Assembly: GCF_035222275.1 (NCBI RefSeq)
Contig: NC_085884.1
Location: forward strand, 744,001-808,000
DNA: 64,000 bases
DNA from: Podospora bellae-mahoneyi
Taxonomy: Eukaryota > Ascomycota > Sordariomycetes > Sordariales > Podosporaceae
Direction: 5' to 3'
Shown: positions 23,163 through 33,704 of the stretch, piece after piece
Numbering within the stretch: the first letter of the stretch is position 1
How the letters are laid out: each line of letters begins with the position of its first letter
Notes under the pieces: generated by a model
Seen by the model: the letters and a program-made list of their open reading frames with translations, nothing else
The model's database searches: none
What the model was told of the DNA's origin: nothing
Program-made: the position numbers and the translations under genes

Positions 23163-23597
23163 ATGGCACCAACACTCCAACCCCGCCAAGTCGTAGTTAC
23201 CGACAGTAGCGGAAGCAGCGGTGGAGGCCTCGACACCGGCGCCATCGTCGGCATTGTCATCGGCACCATCGCGGGCATCCTCCTGCTCTGGTGGATCATC
23301 CGCTCCTGCACAAAGCCCAACCGCCGCCCTGACCCCGACAGACAAGGCTGGTACGACGACACTCCCCCTCGCCGGTCTAGGTCCAGGTCTACCCACTCTC
23401 ATCGACACCATCATCACCACGGACGCCATCACAGCAGAAGCCACAGCAGAAGAAGGTCCACTTCTCGTCCTGTTATACTGGAGAAGCCCGCGAGGGGTTA
23501 CGCTATCCCAGTCGCTCCACAGCAGGCGTATGTCTACCCGAGTGCGGGCCGGTCCAGGAGCAGGAGTCAGGGGAGATATCATGCTTCTGGGTATTAA
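23163..23597 (+). CDS. short single-pass membrane protein with Arg/Ser/His-rich tail
   Basis: 144 residues from the ATG at 23163. A short Ser/Gly-rich N-terminal part (VVVTDSSGSSGGGLDTGA) leads into one membrane helix with GxxxG-like spacing (IVGIVIGTIAGILLLWWII), then a cytoplasmic tail with DPDRQGWYDDTPPRR, an Arg/Ser/His cluster and a Tyr/Pro-rich end. There is no cleavable signal peptide before the helix, so it is probably an N-out signal-anchor protein. Many fungi have such small proteins of unknown function. It converges with the kinase-like gene. Confidence 0.65.
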   Translation: MAPTLQPRQVVVTDSSGSSGGGLDTGAIVGIVIGTIAGILLLWWIIRSCTKPNRRPDPDRQGWYDDTPPRRSRSRSTHSHRHHHHHGRHHSRSHSRRRSTSRPVILEKPARGYAIPVAPQQAYVYPSAGRSRSRSQGRYHASGY

Positions 23598-23779
23598 AGG
23601 AATACGACGATTGGGTATAATGGGGGAACATAATGACGGGAATTATGGCGGCATGGGAAACGAAACAATGAATGAATGAGCTTTTCACCGTACATGTACA
23701 AATATACCCTTCAGTCTACATACAATTTCAAATCTTTCGCGACCTTTGTCCAGTTCAAAATGCATCTCTCCACAGCAGC

Positions 23780-25069
23780 TCATCCACGCCTCCTCCCACC
23801 CCTCTCCGGCTCTTGCTCAGAAAGACGTCTTGCAGGGGTAGGGGCCCGTGTCTGTTTCTGCATCCTAGGTGATAGCTCATACTCCTCATACCACCCCAGC
23901 GAAGAAGGCCGCTGTCTTTCCGGCGGACTCGACCCCTCACGAGATGACTCTCTCCTCGACGGCGGCCGCTGATAAGAATGCTCCGTCTCCCCATACCCCC
24001 TCGAACCGGTGGAATGCCTCTGCCGATGATACTCCTCCTGCTGCGACCTCTTCGCCGCCTTCGCAGCAAGATACTCCTCCAAATCCGCCCCCGACACAAT
24101 CTTGCACCCCGCCATGGTAAAAACCTTTCGAATCCACCCCTTGATCATCTCATCCTCCACCTCGGCCAAGTCCTCCTTCTTGATATACTTTCGGTTAAAC
24201 TGCCTGTTCCCCGGCGTCTTTCCTGTTAAAAACGACCAAAGGGTGATAGCAAGAGCATAGTAATCATCAAACACCGTCGGCGCAGGCAACGGCAGCCCCT
24301 GCTCAAGACATTGCATCCTCTTTGGCGTCAAATACGAATTCGTCACATGAAGTGAGTTCCAACGGTCCTTGTTTTCTTCAATGAACCTCGCCCCGGCAAA
24401 ATCAACCATCTTCAGCCTCTTCGCCGGCTGCTGCTGCTGCTGGCCGGGAGAGAAAGAAGTAGGCCTGCAATTACCCCAGATGAACTTTGACTCTTTGATA
24501 TTCCCGTGAACGATGCCTCTTTTGTGTAGGTTTTCCACAACGAGAAACATCTCGACGACACACTTGTGCCGTTTGTGGATGGGAATCCTCCGAGCACGGA
24601 AGGGCTCACCACCCTCCATGATTACGGCCTTGGTGCCGGTTGAGGGCCGGGAGCCTTTCCAGACTACCCTGCTCAGCGGCCGCATGGTGAGGCTGCCGGC
24701 TGCTTCCATCAGCTCAACCTCCCGCGAGGTCATGTTGGACTTGTAGACGAGGTCGTCTGAGAACCGGTAGAGCATGCCCGTGTTGCCTATCATGGAGGCA
24801 ATCCACCTTTCTGGGGGGAAGTCGAGGATGGGGTCGTCATCGTCGATTATGAGCGGGAGTGCGGCGGTGGGGGGGCTGGGCTCGGGGACCCGGGGGATCT
24901 CCTCGGAGCGGCGGTACTTGGATCGGTCACGGTGTTTGTGTCTTTGCTCGTTGGTGCCGGTGCGTTCAAAGTGTCCGAACGAGGCGCGGTGCTGTCTCTT
25001 TGATTGGACGTGGAGACGGGCTTCGGATTCGAGGATTTCGTGAATGTGTTCTGCCGAAATTCTGGCCAT
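23780..25069 (-). CDS. protein kinase-like protein, probable pseudokinase
   Basis: One exon, 429 residues. Residues ~85-330 form a diverged protein kinase fold. The catalytic loop reads GIVHGNIKESKF at 185-196, where active kinases have H-[RG]-D-x-K-x2-N; the catalytic Asp is Asn190 and the later Asn is Lys. The metal-binding motif reads VDFAGA (Asp223 kept) and the F-helix motif DDYYALAITLW is kept. Lys110 (LVYKSN) may be the ATP-site lysine. The N-terminal 80 residues are charged, and the C-terminal 100 are Arg/Ser/Glu-rich and disordered. Loss of the catalytic Asp suggests no phosphotransfer; a scaffold role is possible. Substrate and pathway are unknown. Confidence 0.75.
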   Translation of the reverse strand: MARISAEHIHEILESEARLHVQSKRQHRASFGHFERTGTNEQRHKHRDRSKYRRSEEIPRVPEPSPPTAALPLIIDDDDPILDFPPERWIASMIGNTGMLYRFSDDLVYKSNMTSREVELMEAAGSLTMRPLSRVVWKGSRPSTGTKAVIMEGGEPFRARRIPIHKRHKCVVEMFLVVENLHKRGIVHGNIKESKFIWGNCRPTSFSPGQQQQQPAKRLKMVDFAGARFIEENKDRWNSLHVTNSYLTPKRMQCLEQGLPLPAPTVFDDYYALAITLWSFLTGKTPGNRQFNRKYIKKEDLAEVEDEMIKGWIRKVFTMAGCKIVSGADLEEYLAAKAAKRSQQEEYHRQRHSTGSRGYGETEHSYQRPPSRRESSREGSSPPERQRPSSLGWYEEYELSPRMQKQTRAPTPARRLSEQEPERGGRRRG

Positions 25070-26736
25070 TGTGTTCTTCGACTTTCAAGTTGAGGAGAGG
25101 GGAAGGGGGGGGAGATATGCAGGTAGGCGCCGTGTGCTAAGCGCGTGGCTGTTGGAAAGGAAGGAGGAGGATCTGCCTGCTGGGCCATCACGGAGGTGAT
25201 GGTGGTGGACAAAGGTGAAGGTGAAGGTTTCGGGGACTCCACGTTGAGCGGGCTTGCGCAGCTTTCTCGCATTCCGGTGGAGGTGTTGGACGGGACTCCG
25301 GTGCTTTGTTTGCATCGACAACGTCTTGCGTGGCGGTTTGATTCCAGGGGAACAGCAAAAGTCAAACTCTATCTGAACGAATTCGAAAGCAAACAACGAC
25401 GCTAGCGAGAAAGCCTTGAGTGACAGAAGCCCGGTGCCATGAACGTCACTTCCTTGGTACGTTACCACTCGTAGCAGAAGCTCGCCCTGACCATCTCTTC
25501 CTGTCTCAGTACACTGCGCCATCCAGGCGGTTCTTCCAGAAAGATTCCATTCTTCTTCGGCTCGAGTTGCTCTGAGACGGCGGCTATTGTTCATTTACAC
25601 CGAGCCTTCTCCAATATTCCTTGCGCCTAGCTCGCCTATCTGCATTGTACTACATGTCGTGCTGTGCGGCATGGTGATCTGGTGGTTGCCCGCCGGCGCC
25701 CGCATGTCAAGAACAGACTTGACTCGTGACGCATGCGCCAAAGGATGAAGTCGAGGATAGGTCCCGGTGTTTCTATCTCTGAGGCTTTATGGTGCCGCTG
25801 ACACAGCACCACCCACTTGAACCAAGGTAGTGGACCGTGACGGACGGAGGATTGTGGGATAACTTGAGTTCATCTCATCGTCACAATCGTGATCACAACG
25901 GAGGACGTGATGAGTGTGATTCCGGTGGATGTAGCATCACCATATGGCGGTCAGTCAACTACCGACGTCCAAATTCCTATATTTACCAGATAATTCCAGT
26001 TTCTGGGATCGCTCAGGATCGTTTTCTCCTATCACCAGCTCCATCAGCTCGAAATCCACAAGTCGGGCAGATATTTCCCCACAGAGATGGTGGACTCGTT
26101 CTCTTTTGGAGCCGTCACGCATGGCAGATGGGCGACTATTAGCGCCTCACAGCATGGCCCCCGGTGATGTCGCGCTCCTTCCAGCCTCTTGGTTGCATCC
26201 GCCAAGACGACCTCGACCGACGTCTGGGGCAACCTGCCGGACCAACCACCAAGTCACAAATTTGGACCAATCACAAGATGTTCATAGTGACGGACATGCC
26301 AAGGGCGGCAAGCACACCTATTTTTACACCTGTGGACATCTGGGCATCGGACGGTGCTGGACCCCAGATAATAACTCCCATTTCACCCCCAGCAGTTCCG
26401 TCGGTGAGATGCGATTCGCAAAGGATGGCTCCGTGATGATAATTTCTCGCATGATAGCAAGAGTCTTGTCAGCTTGGCATCACGGAAGCTTCTGCACTTT
26501 CTGCACATCTGCACTCCACCGCCTCCACACTTTTCCATGCCACCGCCATGCTAAGGGAGTTGAGGGATTGAGACCTCGATCTGGCTCAGGCCCGAGCGTC
26601 CTGTATAAGGTGTGATTGAGCCCATGCATGGAAGGACAAGGTTCCTGTTGATCCAATTCCAACCTCAACATCAGTTGATCTTGAGCGTGTCTTCTCTTTT
26701 GTTGTCCGGCTTCGTTGCCACAAGCTTCTCGTCAAG
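25070..26736. other. 1.7-kb divergent intergenic region
   Basis: Lies between the kinase-like gene (leftward) and the 612-residue protein gene (rightward). Open frames here (for example 25837-26142 and 25944-26615) overlap one another and show no domain. No RNA gene or terminal repeat was found. It presumably holds both promoters. Confidence 0.4.
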
Positions 26737-28575
26737 ATGTGTACCTACGACTACACGCCATACACCGGCTGCAAGCAAGGTGAGCAGCATTTCTACATCC
26801 AGTGGATGAAGTGCAGCAAGGCCATCGAGACGGGTGGCAAGTACTGCCCACCAGAGTTGTCTGTCGAGGTCGACGCTATCCGCAAGCTGTCCGGCAACGT
26901 TCTCTCATGTCCTGTCCACGGCCCCATCGCCATTGAACAACACGAGTTTGACTTTGTCGTCGCCAAGGTCCCAGTCGAGCAACCCCATGACCAGCCCGCT
27001 CGCCGGGGAAGGTCTCGCACAGCTTCACGACGAGGGACAAGTATGAGCCGGTCCAACAGAACACCCAAGACCGACACATTCGGAAGGGACTTTGAGGAGC
27101 TTCCAGAGAAGAAAAGACGGGAGTCAAGGGCTGTTTCACCAACGGAATCTGTCAACTCGGAGTCTTCTGGTACCATTCCAGCTCGACCCAGGACATCGGA
27201 TGGACTCAAGAAGGCGGATAGGAGTGGAAGTCAGGATAGGCGGAGGAGCTCCGTGGCTCACTCACACCGGCGTGTAAGCTCAGCAGACCTCAACTTGATG
27301 CCTCGTCGTGCGTCCACCCTGCGCCAAAGCAAGGGTGACAGGCAGTTGCCACCACCGGCTGAGATTCCCGAGCATGCGGAAGCACAGGAGGAGGAACCAC
27401 GTGGTCGTCAGCCACGACCCAAGACCACGGTACATATTCCCGCTGGGACTGGCATGATCGGCTTGCCCTCCAGTCCAGACATGAACAAGAGATCCCCCGT
27501 GAGCCGTGCCAAGAGTGAAGGCAGGCCAACGCCGCCTGATACACTCACGGCAAGAATTGACACAGCATTATCACCCAACACAGCGCTGGGCTCAAGCGAC
27601 AGTTCCCCTGAGCATCCATCCGAACCTCTTCCATTTGGCCCAAGGCGATCCAGCGTCAGGAGGACCACCACCCGCAGCATCCGCAAATCCACAGACGAAG
27701 GCCCTATGGGTCGCATCGACGAGCACGTTGCCTCAGGAGAGAACGAAGACCGGCTCCAAGCCAGCGGCCTTCACATCACGACCTCAAACATCACCCGCTC
27801 AGGAACAAACCGCACCACCCGATCATCCAGGGTCGGCATCTCCCCCGAATCCGAATCTGACTTCCGATTCCCACCACCTCCCAGCCGCAGCAATAACTCC
27901 TCCCCCATCTCCCGCCGCGGCAGCGAGACCCGCCCTCCCATGCCCGCCAGCCCCCTCTCCCCTGTCTTTCCCCGCTACAACAGCTACACCAGCAACGACG
28001 ACGCCTCCTCCCTCCGAAGTAACCAGAGCAAAACCTCCCGCCGCTTCGAAGACCCAGTCGCCGAAGGCAGAAAATGGGCCGCCGCAAGAGAGCAACACAT
28101 GTCCATCCTGGCCAACCACTCCGAGCCTAACCTCCCGCTCGCTGGTGTCCAAAGCAGAAGGGAATCAGCCGACAGCGGGTACCGCAGCGGCCACCAGGGA
28201 CAGCTGCCCATCCCACCTAATTCCCCTCCACCAAGGCAGACAACCCCCAACCCCATCCAGCAAGAACCAAAGAGACGGACGTTGCAGAAGCAGAACGGCC
28301 AAGCGCCCTATCAGACTGATCTTGGGTTGCCATCCCCCAACACGTTGTCTCAGCGGAGACCGGCGCCGTTGCAGTTGGGAAATGTGCCGCCCTGTGCGCT
28401 GCCTGTGTCGCTTTACTCGCCTTCGCCTCTTGGTCAGAGTGGTGGGACTTCAAGCGGGGAGGTCAGCCCGGGGAATGTGAAGGGGAAGGTGCCGCTTTTG
28501 CAGAGGATGGGGTTGAAGAAGAAGATTAGTGGGTTGTGGGAGAAGGGGGGGAGTCAGAGGGCTGTCGAAGCTTGA
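26737..28575 (+). CDS. fungal-specific protein, Cys-containing N-terminus, long disordered region
   Basis: One exon, 612 residues. The N-terminal ~75 residues are ordered, with spaced cysteines: MCTYDYTPYTGCKQGEQHFY, MKCSKAIE, GGKYCPPELS and VLSCPVHGPI. This could bind zinc, and the MCTY-x-YT-x-YT-x-C opening is, from memory, shared by a family of uncharacterised filamentous-fungal proteins. The rest is Ser/Pro/Arg-rich with many SP, RRxS and RSS sites and is probably phosphorylated; it ends in a basic segment (LLQRMGLKKKISGLWEKGG). A possible donor-like GTGAGC near the start is not used, because the reading frame through it looks conserved. Function unknown. Confidence 0.75.
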   Translation: MCTYDYTPYTGCKQGEQHFYIQWMKCSKAIETGGKYCPPELSVEVDAIRKLSGNVLSCPVHGPIAIEQHEFDFVVAKVPVEQPHDQPARRGRSRTASRRGTSMSRSNRTPKTDTFGRDFEELPEKKRRESRAVSPTESVNSESSGTIPARPRTSDGLKKADRSGSQDRRRSSVAHSHRRVSSADLNLMPRRASTLRQSKGDRQLPPPAEIPEHAEAQEEEPRGRQPRPKTTVHIPAGTGMIGLPSSPDMNKRSPVSRAKSEGRPTPPDTLTARIDTALSPNTALGSSDSSPEHPSEPLPFGPRRSSVRRTTTRSIRKSTDEGPMGRIDEHVASGENEDRLQASGLHITTSNITRSGTNRTTRSSRVGISPESESDFRFPPPPSRSNNSSPISRRGSETRPPMPASPLSPVFPRYNSYTSNDDASSLRSNQSKTSRRFEDPVAEGRKWAAAREQHMSILANHSEPNLPLAGVQSRRESADSGYRSGHQGQLPIPPNSPPPRQTTPNPIQQEPKRRTLQKQNGQAPYQTDLGLPSPNTLSQRRPAPLQLGNVPPCALPVSLYSPSPLGQSGGTSSGEVSPGNVKGKVPLLQRMGLKKKISGLWEKGGSQRAVEA

Positions 28576-29061
28576 TCGGGTCTGTTCATTCATTGGAGAA
28601 GTGAACTTCTATTTTGTTCATTTCTTTCATTTTGCATATGCTTGCTGTATCATTACTGGGGGGTTATTACATTGTAGCATTAGCATTGGGGGGGTCAGTT
28701 GATGAAGAATATTGGGAAGACCAGATACCCTGCCTAGATACCTTCGCTTAAGAAGCAGCTTGTTAGATTGACTTGAAGTAATTCAGATTGTATCATGAGT
28801 TTTATGCAAAGAATGCCGTTGCAGCATGTTGAGATCATCAGAGCAGCGTTGCACAGAAGCGGGCAGTGCCCCTGTAAGGGAGTTAGTCCATGAGCATTGG
28901 GCTGCCCTGGTTTACTTACAGTCATCCTGGCATATTGCATCTGAGTGGATGGAGGAAGATGTGCGGGCTCAGAAGCAAAGAAAAGGAAAAAATGTTGGAA
29001 CATCATCTTCCTGACAGTTTTGACGTAGGTGTTGGAGGTAGTGCAGAAAGGCAAAAGATAT
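28576..29061. other. intergenic region before tRNA-His
   Basis: 486 bases. It holds the 3' UTR of the preceding gene and the 3' flank of the tRNA-His gene. No other gene was recognised. Confidence 0.35.
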
Positions 29062-29157
29062 GGGCGACCCCGGAATCGAACCGGGGTTTCTTCGGATCGT
29101 ATGTGATGTTCTGAGAACAACCACAACGAAGCGTCCTGACCACTAGACTAGTCACCC
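29062..29157 (-). tRNA. trnH-GTG: tRNA-His (GTG) with intron
   Basis: The 96-nt gene folds as a cloverleaf on the minus strand. The acceptor GGGTGAC pairs with GTCGCCC (one G-T), followed by A73. The D-arm has AGTGGTCAGGAC, the anticodon stem is CTTCG/CGAAG, and the T-arm reads CCCCGGTTCGATTCCGGGG. The loop TTGTGG gives anticodon GTG. An intron of about 24-25 nt follows position 37, the canonical place. Exact intron ends are uncertain by a base. Confidence 0.9.
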
Positions 29158-29366
29158 GGTGAGGTATTATTGGGAAAAAGGTGTGAATTCTTAGTACATG
29201 ACAATAACCACGAACTGCCTCTCCATTCGCTTCAAGGGCTGTTTTTCTTCACCTTCACCTCGGCCGCAATGTTGCTTTTAGAAGCAAAGAAAAGACTGAG
29301 CCTACATCATCTTCTACAAAAACATTTGTTTGGCACCCTACGTTTGTATGTCACCCGGTCGACATC

Positions 29367-30278
29367 ATGGAGTTGCGTGATGACTATGAGACGCTTGCCT
29401 ACATCGTCAAAACCAACAAAGCGCTGCCGCCGTTGAGCCGGGAGACTCAACGCTTTCTGTTCATGAGCTTTTTCCCACTGCAACAAAAAGTAATTCTGTG
29501 TCTTCGAGCGGAGATGATGGCCACGGTTACAGAGGTGCGCGAGCAAAATTGATCTCAGAGCCGAGGGACGATTCAACAACGGCGTACCATCTTACATGGC
29601 GGCGAGACTTTGAAGTCAAGAATGGAGTCACTTCTCAGTCGGTAAGGTACCTAATCTTTCATTTATTTTGTCATATTGACGAGTACTTCTTGACTCTAAT
29701 CGATGTGCCCTCGATAGCTGATGCCATTCGTAACTGTGAAACCCTATCCCATGAGACGATATCAATGATCGACCCATTGATGCAATCCCGCTTTCAAAAG
29801 ATTGTCGATAGGGTTCTTGAATCCCTTGGATCGAGAGACCGTCGATTCATGTAACAAATGAGGTCGAAGTTGATACGGAATGGCGCGAAAGGATTGTTCT
29901 CCCTGACAGTCACAGGCTTGTACCAAACATAAGTGAATTGGAAGAACTGAAATCTGGGCCCTTTCGCGCCAGCTTTCGAGAATTGAACAGAAAAGTGCGG
30001 TTTGAGAGGCAGAACAAGGAGGCATTTACAGAGCGATTTTGGATGGATGTTTCGGGGGCGTTGCAGTAATCGCACCCATGATTCTGATGGTCTTGAAATC
30101 GGACAGGAACACGAGCCTAGTCACCGTCTCAGTTGCCACGGTATTGTTCATCCTCGTCCTTGCCATTGGAGGAAAGGGACTGTGCGGTAAAGACGTGCAG
30201 GCAGCAACGGCGGCTTACGCTGCGGTGTTGGTTGTCTTCGTTGGTACAAGCATGGCTCCAGCTTCTGGAGAGTCTTAA
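29367..30278 (+). pseudogene. decayed DUF6594-type membrane protein gene
   Basis: Three frames in tandem carry pieces of one protein. The N-terminal piece is MELRDDYETLAYIVKTNKAL and on to LCLRAEMMATVTE. A middle piece may be followed by an intron (GTAAGG near 29642, branch region tgactctaatc, acceptor near 29716). The C-terminal piece in a third frame has two membrane helices (GGVAVIAPMILMVLKS, LVTVSVATVLFILVLAIG) and ends QAATAAYAAVLVVFVGTS. That end is typical of the fungal DUF6594 family, membrane proteins of unknown function often found near incompatibility-type genes. At least two frame changes and an in-frame stop are not explained by introns, so I call it a pseudogene; a mis-modelled multi-exon gene is the alternative. 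Confidence 0.6.
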
Positions 30279-30534
30279 ATACGGGAGAGGAACGGGCACT
30301 GATGACTTGATGACCTGCGTTTTTGTATTTTACCAGAATTATGAATTATGATCCAGAACACGATATTCGAGAGGCATTTTATCTGAGTTCCCTGAACGTG
30401 TCACACCCCATCCAGCAACCAACCCGGACCGCCGGTGATTTCTCAACTCTGCCCTTTCCACGCAACAAACTTGCCCCCATCCTCCTCCTTCCCATTCCTG
30501 ACCATTCCCAATAAAGATTACTGCAATCCACCTC

Positions 30535-30834
30535 CTACTCAGCCTTCTTATAAACCCCATGCTGCAACGCCTCAGGATTATGCTGCACATGATGTCCGTG
30601 CTGATCCGTAAACAGCACCTGTCACAGACAAATCATCAGCCTTATTCCATTTATCCACCTCTGTATACCGGCTTAACATACCTTAGGAGGGTGCTTCACC
30701 CCTTCCTTCTCCGCCTCCTTCTCCGTCGTCACGACCTTCTCCACCTCCCCCTCATGTCTGCCGCCTCGCGAGCGGGCAAAAACATGGTCTCCTTCGTGAA
30801 TCGGTTCGCCGTTCTTGTCTTTGAGGGTCGGCAT
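30535..30834 (-). CDS. small Hva1/TUDOR-domain protein
   Basis: Two exons, 30682-30834 and 30535-30618, with a 63-nt intron, give 78 residues. The sequence runs MPTLKDKNGEPIHEGDHVFA, RSRGGRHEGEVEKVVTTEKE, then, across the splice, GVKHPPKVLFTDQHGHHVQH and an end NPEALQHGVYKKAE. This matches the hypervirulence-associated (Hva1) TUDOR-like family, very short fungal proteins with a small beta-barrel. In Cryptococcus, loss of HVA1 alters metabolism and virulence; the biochemical role is not known. This gene is too short to stand out as one open frame, but splicing restores the whole domain, and it looks intact among decayed neighbours. Confidence 0.88.
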
Positions 30835-31139
30835 CTTGAATTGGCTTTTGTACGGAGACGAGATTCGATGGATAAGTCACACTTCAGATTAGAACGGGCT
30901 TTTCTGGATGGTGGTAGAGGTTGTTCTGTTTGAAGATTCGCAAAATATTTGGAGAGGGAGATGGTGACGTCACAAATGCTTTCATGGGCGCTGCTTTTTG
31001 TGACGTGGGTTGTTTTCATGACACACGATAAACTCTTCAATCGGGGGCCTCCTGATTTAGTTCTATCTACACTAGATACGTTCAATTGTCGGCTGTAATC
31101 GTCTGTCAGACGGTAACCAACAGAATTCTATTTTATTCT
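30835..31139. other. intergenic, upstream of the TUDOR-domain gene
   Basis: About 300 bases. Nothing is recognised beyond the presumed promoter of the leftward small gene. Confidence 0.3.
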
Positions 31140-32500
31140 ATGGAAAGTTTTGCTTGTGTTTAAAGTTAAGAAAGCCATGCATGACGATTAAATCATCCCG
31201 ATGGGTAACCGTCACTGTGCCCTTGGCCATCATCTTGAGCAAGAAGTCCCCGTGAACGCGCCAGAAAGGAGGAAGTTAAAGGTGGCTTGCGTACGACTTG
31301 GCTTCAGGGATGTCTTCAAGTTCAGCGAGCATATCCAACCGCTGCGAGTGAGAAAGATCACGGTGGAGCGTGTAAGTCCGATGATCTCCTTGATTCCTTC
31401 GAGAGACGAAGCCCGTGAGACGGCTTCAGCATGTCCGTCGGGTCTGGTCAAGATGTGCGAGACAGCCAGGGTGGTTCTTCTGTTGAAAATGACATGTGTT
31501 TCGCGAGGGGTGAAAACGGGGCCCTGGAGTTTGACTGGTAACCGAGTGGCTCTGCACCGGCTTGAAGCATCCATGATGACTAGAAGACATGTGGCCGCGT
31601 TCCACTCAATTTGCTGAATAGCTGACGAGTGCACTTTCAGTTCCGTAACTTATTTCACAGTCTTGATCTCAGGTACAGGAACAGTGCCATCTTCCCGGCC
31701 GCAAAAAACCAACTTGCCATCACCGACAGGTATGATCAGAGTGATGGCATTGCTTTCGTCAAAATAGTGATGCATCAGCTGACTCGGCTCAGGGGCAGCA
31801 GGCTCGGGGTCTTCAGGGTCGGTAGAGTTGTCGTCAGTCATATTCTTTCTGACCAGGACAGCAGCAGGTTCCCAGATGGCATTGATCTTGCACCCTCAGG
31901 AGGTCGGTTTCCGGATGTTGCAACGTCGAGAGCGCAGGCAGTCGCCTTCATTTGTGCACTTCTTCGGAGATTATCTGTGGCCGAGATTAGTCAGGCAATG
32001 ATGAGCAGAATGAAGCGGGCTACTAACAGTCTTTGTCAACTAGCTCGATGGTGGTCTTGAAGTTACCACGGAGTATTATGTAACAAGAGTCCGAGTTGCT
32101 CGTAAATTTGCAGAGATGTCGGTGATCAGCTGGGGGATGTTCAGCTATCTCGTTCGGTAGCCCTGCACATCTGGTTAGCCCTTCTGTCCATGGTCAGCTC
32201 ATAGTAATGAACAGGTTCCGTACCAATCACAGCAGATGTTTTATCCACAATCATTACACCAGCTGTTGGTGTCCCTTCAAAAAATGACCACAGTTGGATA
32301 TCTTTGGATACGTGACGGAGATTATCGTTGATATCCTGTTCTCACAAGTTAGATACGTAACCGCAGGTAACCGGTGGGGAAGACATAATGCGGGGCATCT
32401 TAAGGTGACAGTGTCCGAGTCTGGAAGCAGCTCGTTGACATATGCTTCGGCGCCTGTTGGAATAGATAGGGCGAGATAGGACTTGAGGTAGACAGCCGAA
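31140..32500 (-). pseudogene. C-terminal remnant of a NACHT/ankyrin-WD40 (NLR-like) gene
   Basis: On the minus strand, pieces in several frames read like the beta-propeller tail of fungal NACHT-WD40 proteins: ITLIIPVGDGKLVFCGREDG; EWNAATCLLVIMDASSRCRA; GPVFTPRETHVIFN; IFLTRSGWICSLNL; and an end in another frame, GDFLLKMMAKGTVTVTHRDD. The closing pattern (…FL…DWL…, then a line of ITxxGDIVFVKRDEL type) is what I recall for this family. Upstream, around 32254-32500, another piece (NSAVYLKSYLALSIPTGAEA and TVTLRCPALCLPHRLPAV) may belong. No NACHT or effector domain is present, so the gene is truncated as well as broken. Fungal NLR-like proteins act in non-self recognition and regulated cell death. 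Family assignment is from memory and moderate. Confidence 0.5.
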
Positions 32501-32511
32501 TTTGAGCCTCT

Positions 32512-33276
32512 ATGGGGGGGTGCCCAAGAAGTACATTGTATCGATGCGAGCGGCGATGTTCTTGTACAGTCATGACGCGCTTTGCGAACTTGAAGCAGCA
32601 AAATGACTGGGAGGAGTCGTGGGAGGTCTGGTGGACCAAACACACCAAGTTCATAATGGAGCGGGAAGAGAAGAGTCGTGGACCCTACAGCGAGGAGGAG
32701 GCCAAGCTCAAGGAGGATTTTGTGTCCAAAGTCCTCCCCTGTTACCTGCGCCCGCTGGAAAGCGGTGGTCGATCCATTGACCCAGCACTTTGCCATACCG
32801 ATCTGTGGCCTGGTAACGTCAAATATCGACTCGATAACGAATCGCCCCTGGTATTTGACGCCAGTCCTCTGTGGGCGCACAGCGAGCTTGAGCTCGGCCT
32901 TTTCCGCAACCCTAGATACCCGCTGGGTAAGGCCTTATTCAAGGAATATTGGAAGAAGGTGCCTATATCGGAGCCCGAGGAAGACTTCGACAGTCGCAAC
33001 ATCATGTACATGATTCGACATCAAGTGTGTTTTGCAAGCGTTTATCCCAACGAAGCCAAACTCCGAGATATGTAAGCTAGAACCTGTGACTTGTTGTTTG
33101 CCAAGATAAAACCACTGACTGCCATACACTCTTTTAGTTTTCCCGGCAACATGAAGATGCTTGTAGATAGAGTGAACGCAGAGGAGAAGGAAAGGAAAGT
33201 TGCTCAAGACGGCAAGAAGAGCTTCGAGGTAAAGATTGAAAGTGTCACGGATGATCTCAAGGTCCTAGCTACTTAG
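32512..33276 (+). pseudogene. ketosamine-3-kinase (fructosamine kinase) family, 5'-truncated
   Basis: The 3' half of a ketosamine-3-kinase gene. Exons about 32512-33071 and 33138-33276 join across a good intron (GTAAGC…CTTTTAG) through LRDI|FPGNM. Diagnostic segments are PALCHTDLWPGNVKYRLD (H-x-D-x-x-x-x-N catalytic loop), LVFDASPLWAHSELELGLF (metal-binding DA), RNPRYPLGKALFKEYWKKVP and SEPEEDFDSRNIMYM. The family phosphorylates fructosamine or ribulosamine adducts on proteins so that they decompose, repairing glycation. The N-lobe with the ATP-site lysine is absent; sequence upstream of ~32500 belongs to the opposite-strand NLR-like remnant. The kept half is open and spliceable, so the truncation may be fairly recent. 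Confidence 0.72.
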
Positions 33277-33704
33277 CACCGTATCAAGACGGGCCACAAA
33301 ACGAACCAGATGTACTGAGGATCGCAAAACCAGACCCAGTTAATACGAGGTTAAAATGGCCAAGCTTTTTATCCAAGGTAAGTACCTATCATTTGGGACA
33401 AGAAACAATTTCGAACACTTCCTAACGATGTCAAGCGAAGACCAGATGTTATCATTGGGAACTCACTTTGCCTCAATTACACATTGCGGGAGGCGGTCAG
33501 TGTTTTTTGTGTCTCTTGCATCGGGCAAATCCAATCGCATGAGTTCCGGCCTCTCCCCGATCGGTTCAGATATTTGGATTCCGCATATAACATGCATGTC
33601 CAACACGCCCCCGCTGTTGATAGTCACACAACTTCTCGGCGTACTTTTTCTTGTCAACAATCCACACAGACTTCCACTTGTCAGCATCCGTTACCTAAAA
33701 CCGA
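33277..33704. other. intergenic between two remnants
   Basis: About 430 bases. The open frames here look like chance. The stretch may include 5' flank of the decayed transporter gene. Nothing else was recognised. Confidence 0.3.

Noticed and set aside
25837-26615. Possible gene in the 25-26.7 kb intergenic region
   Set aside because: Two overlapping frames of moderate length but no start context, splice signals or recognisable sequence.
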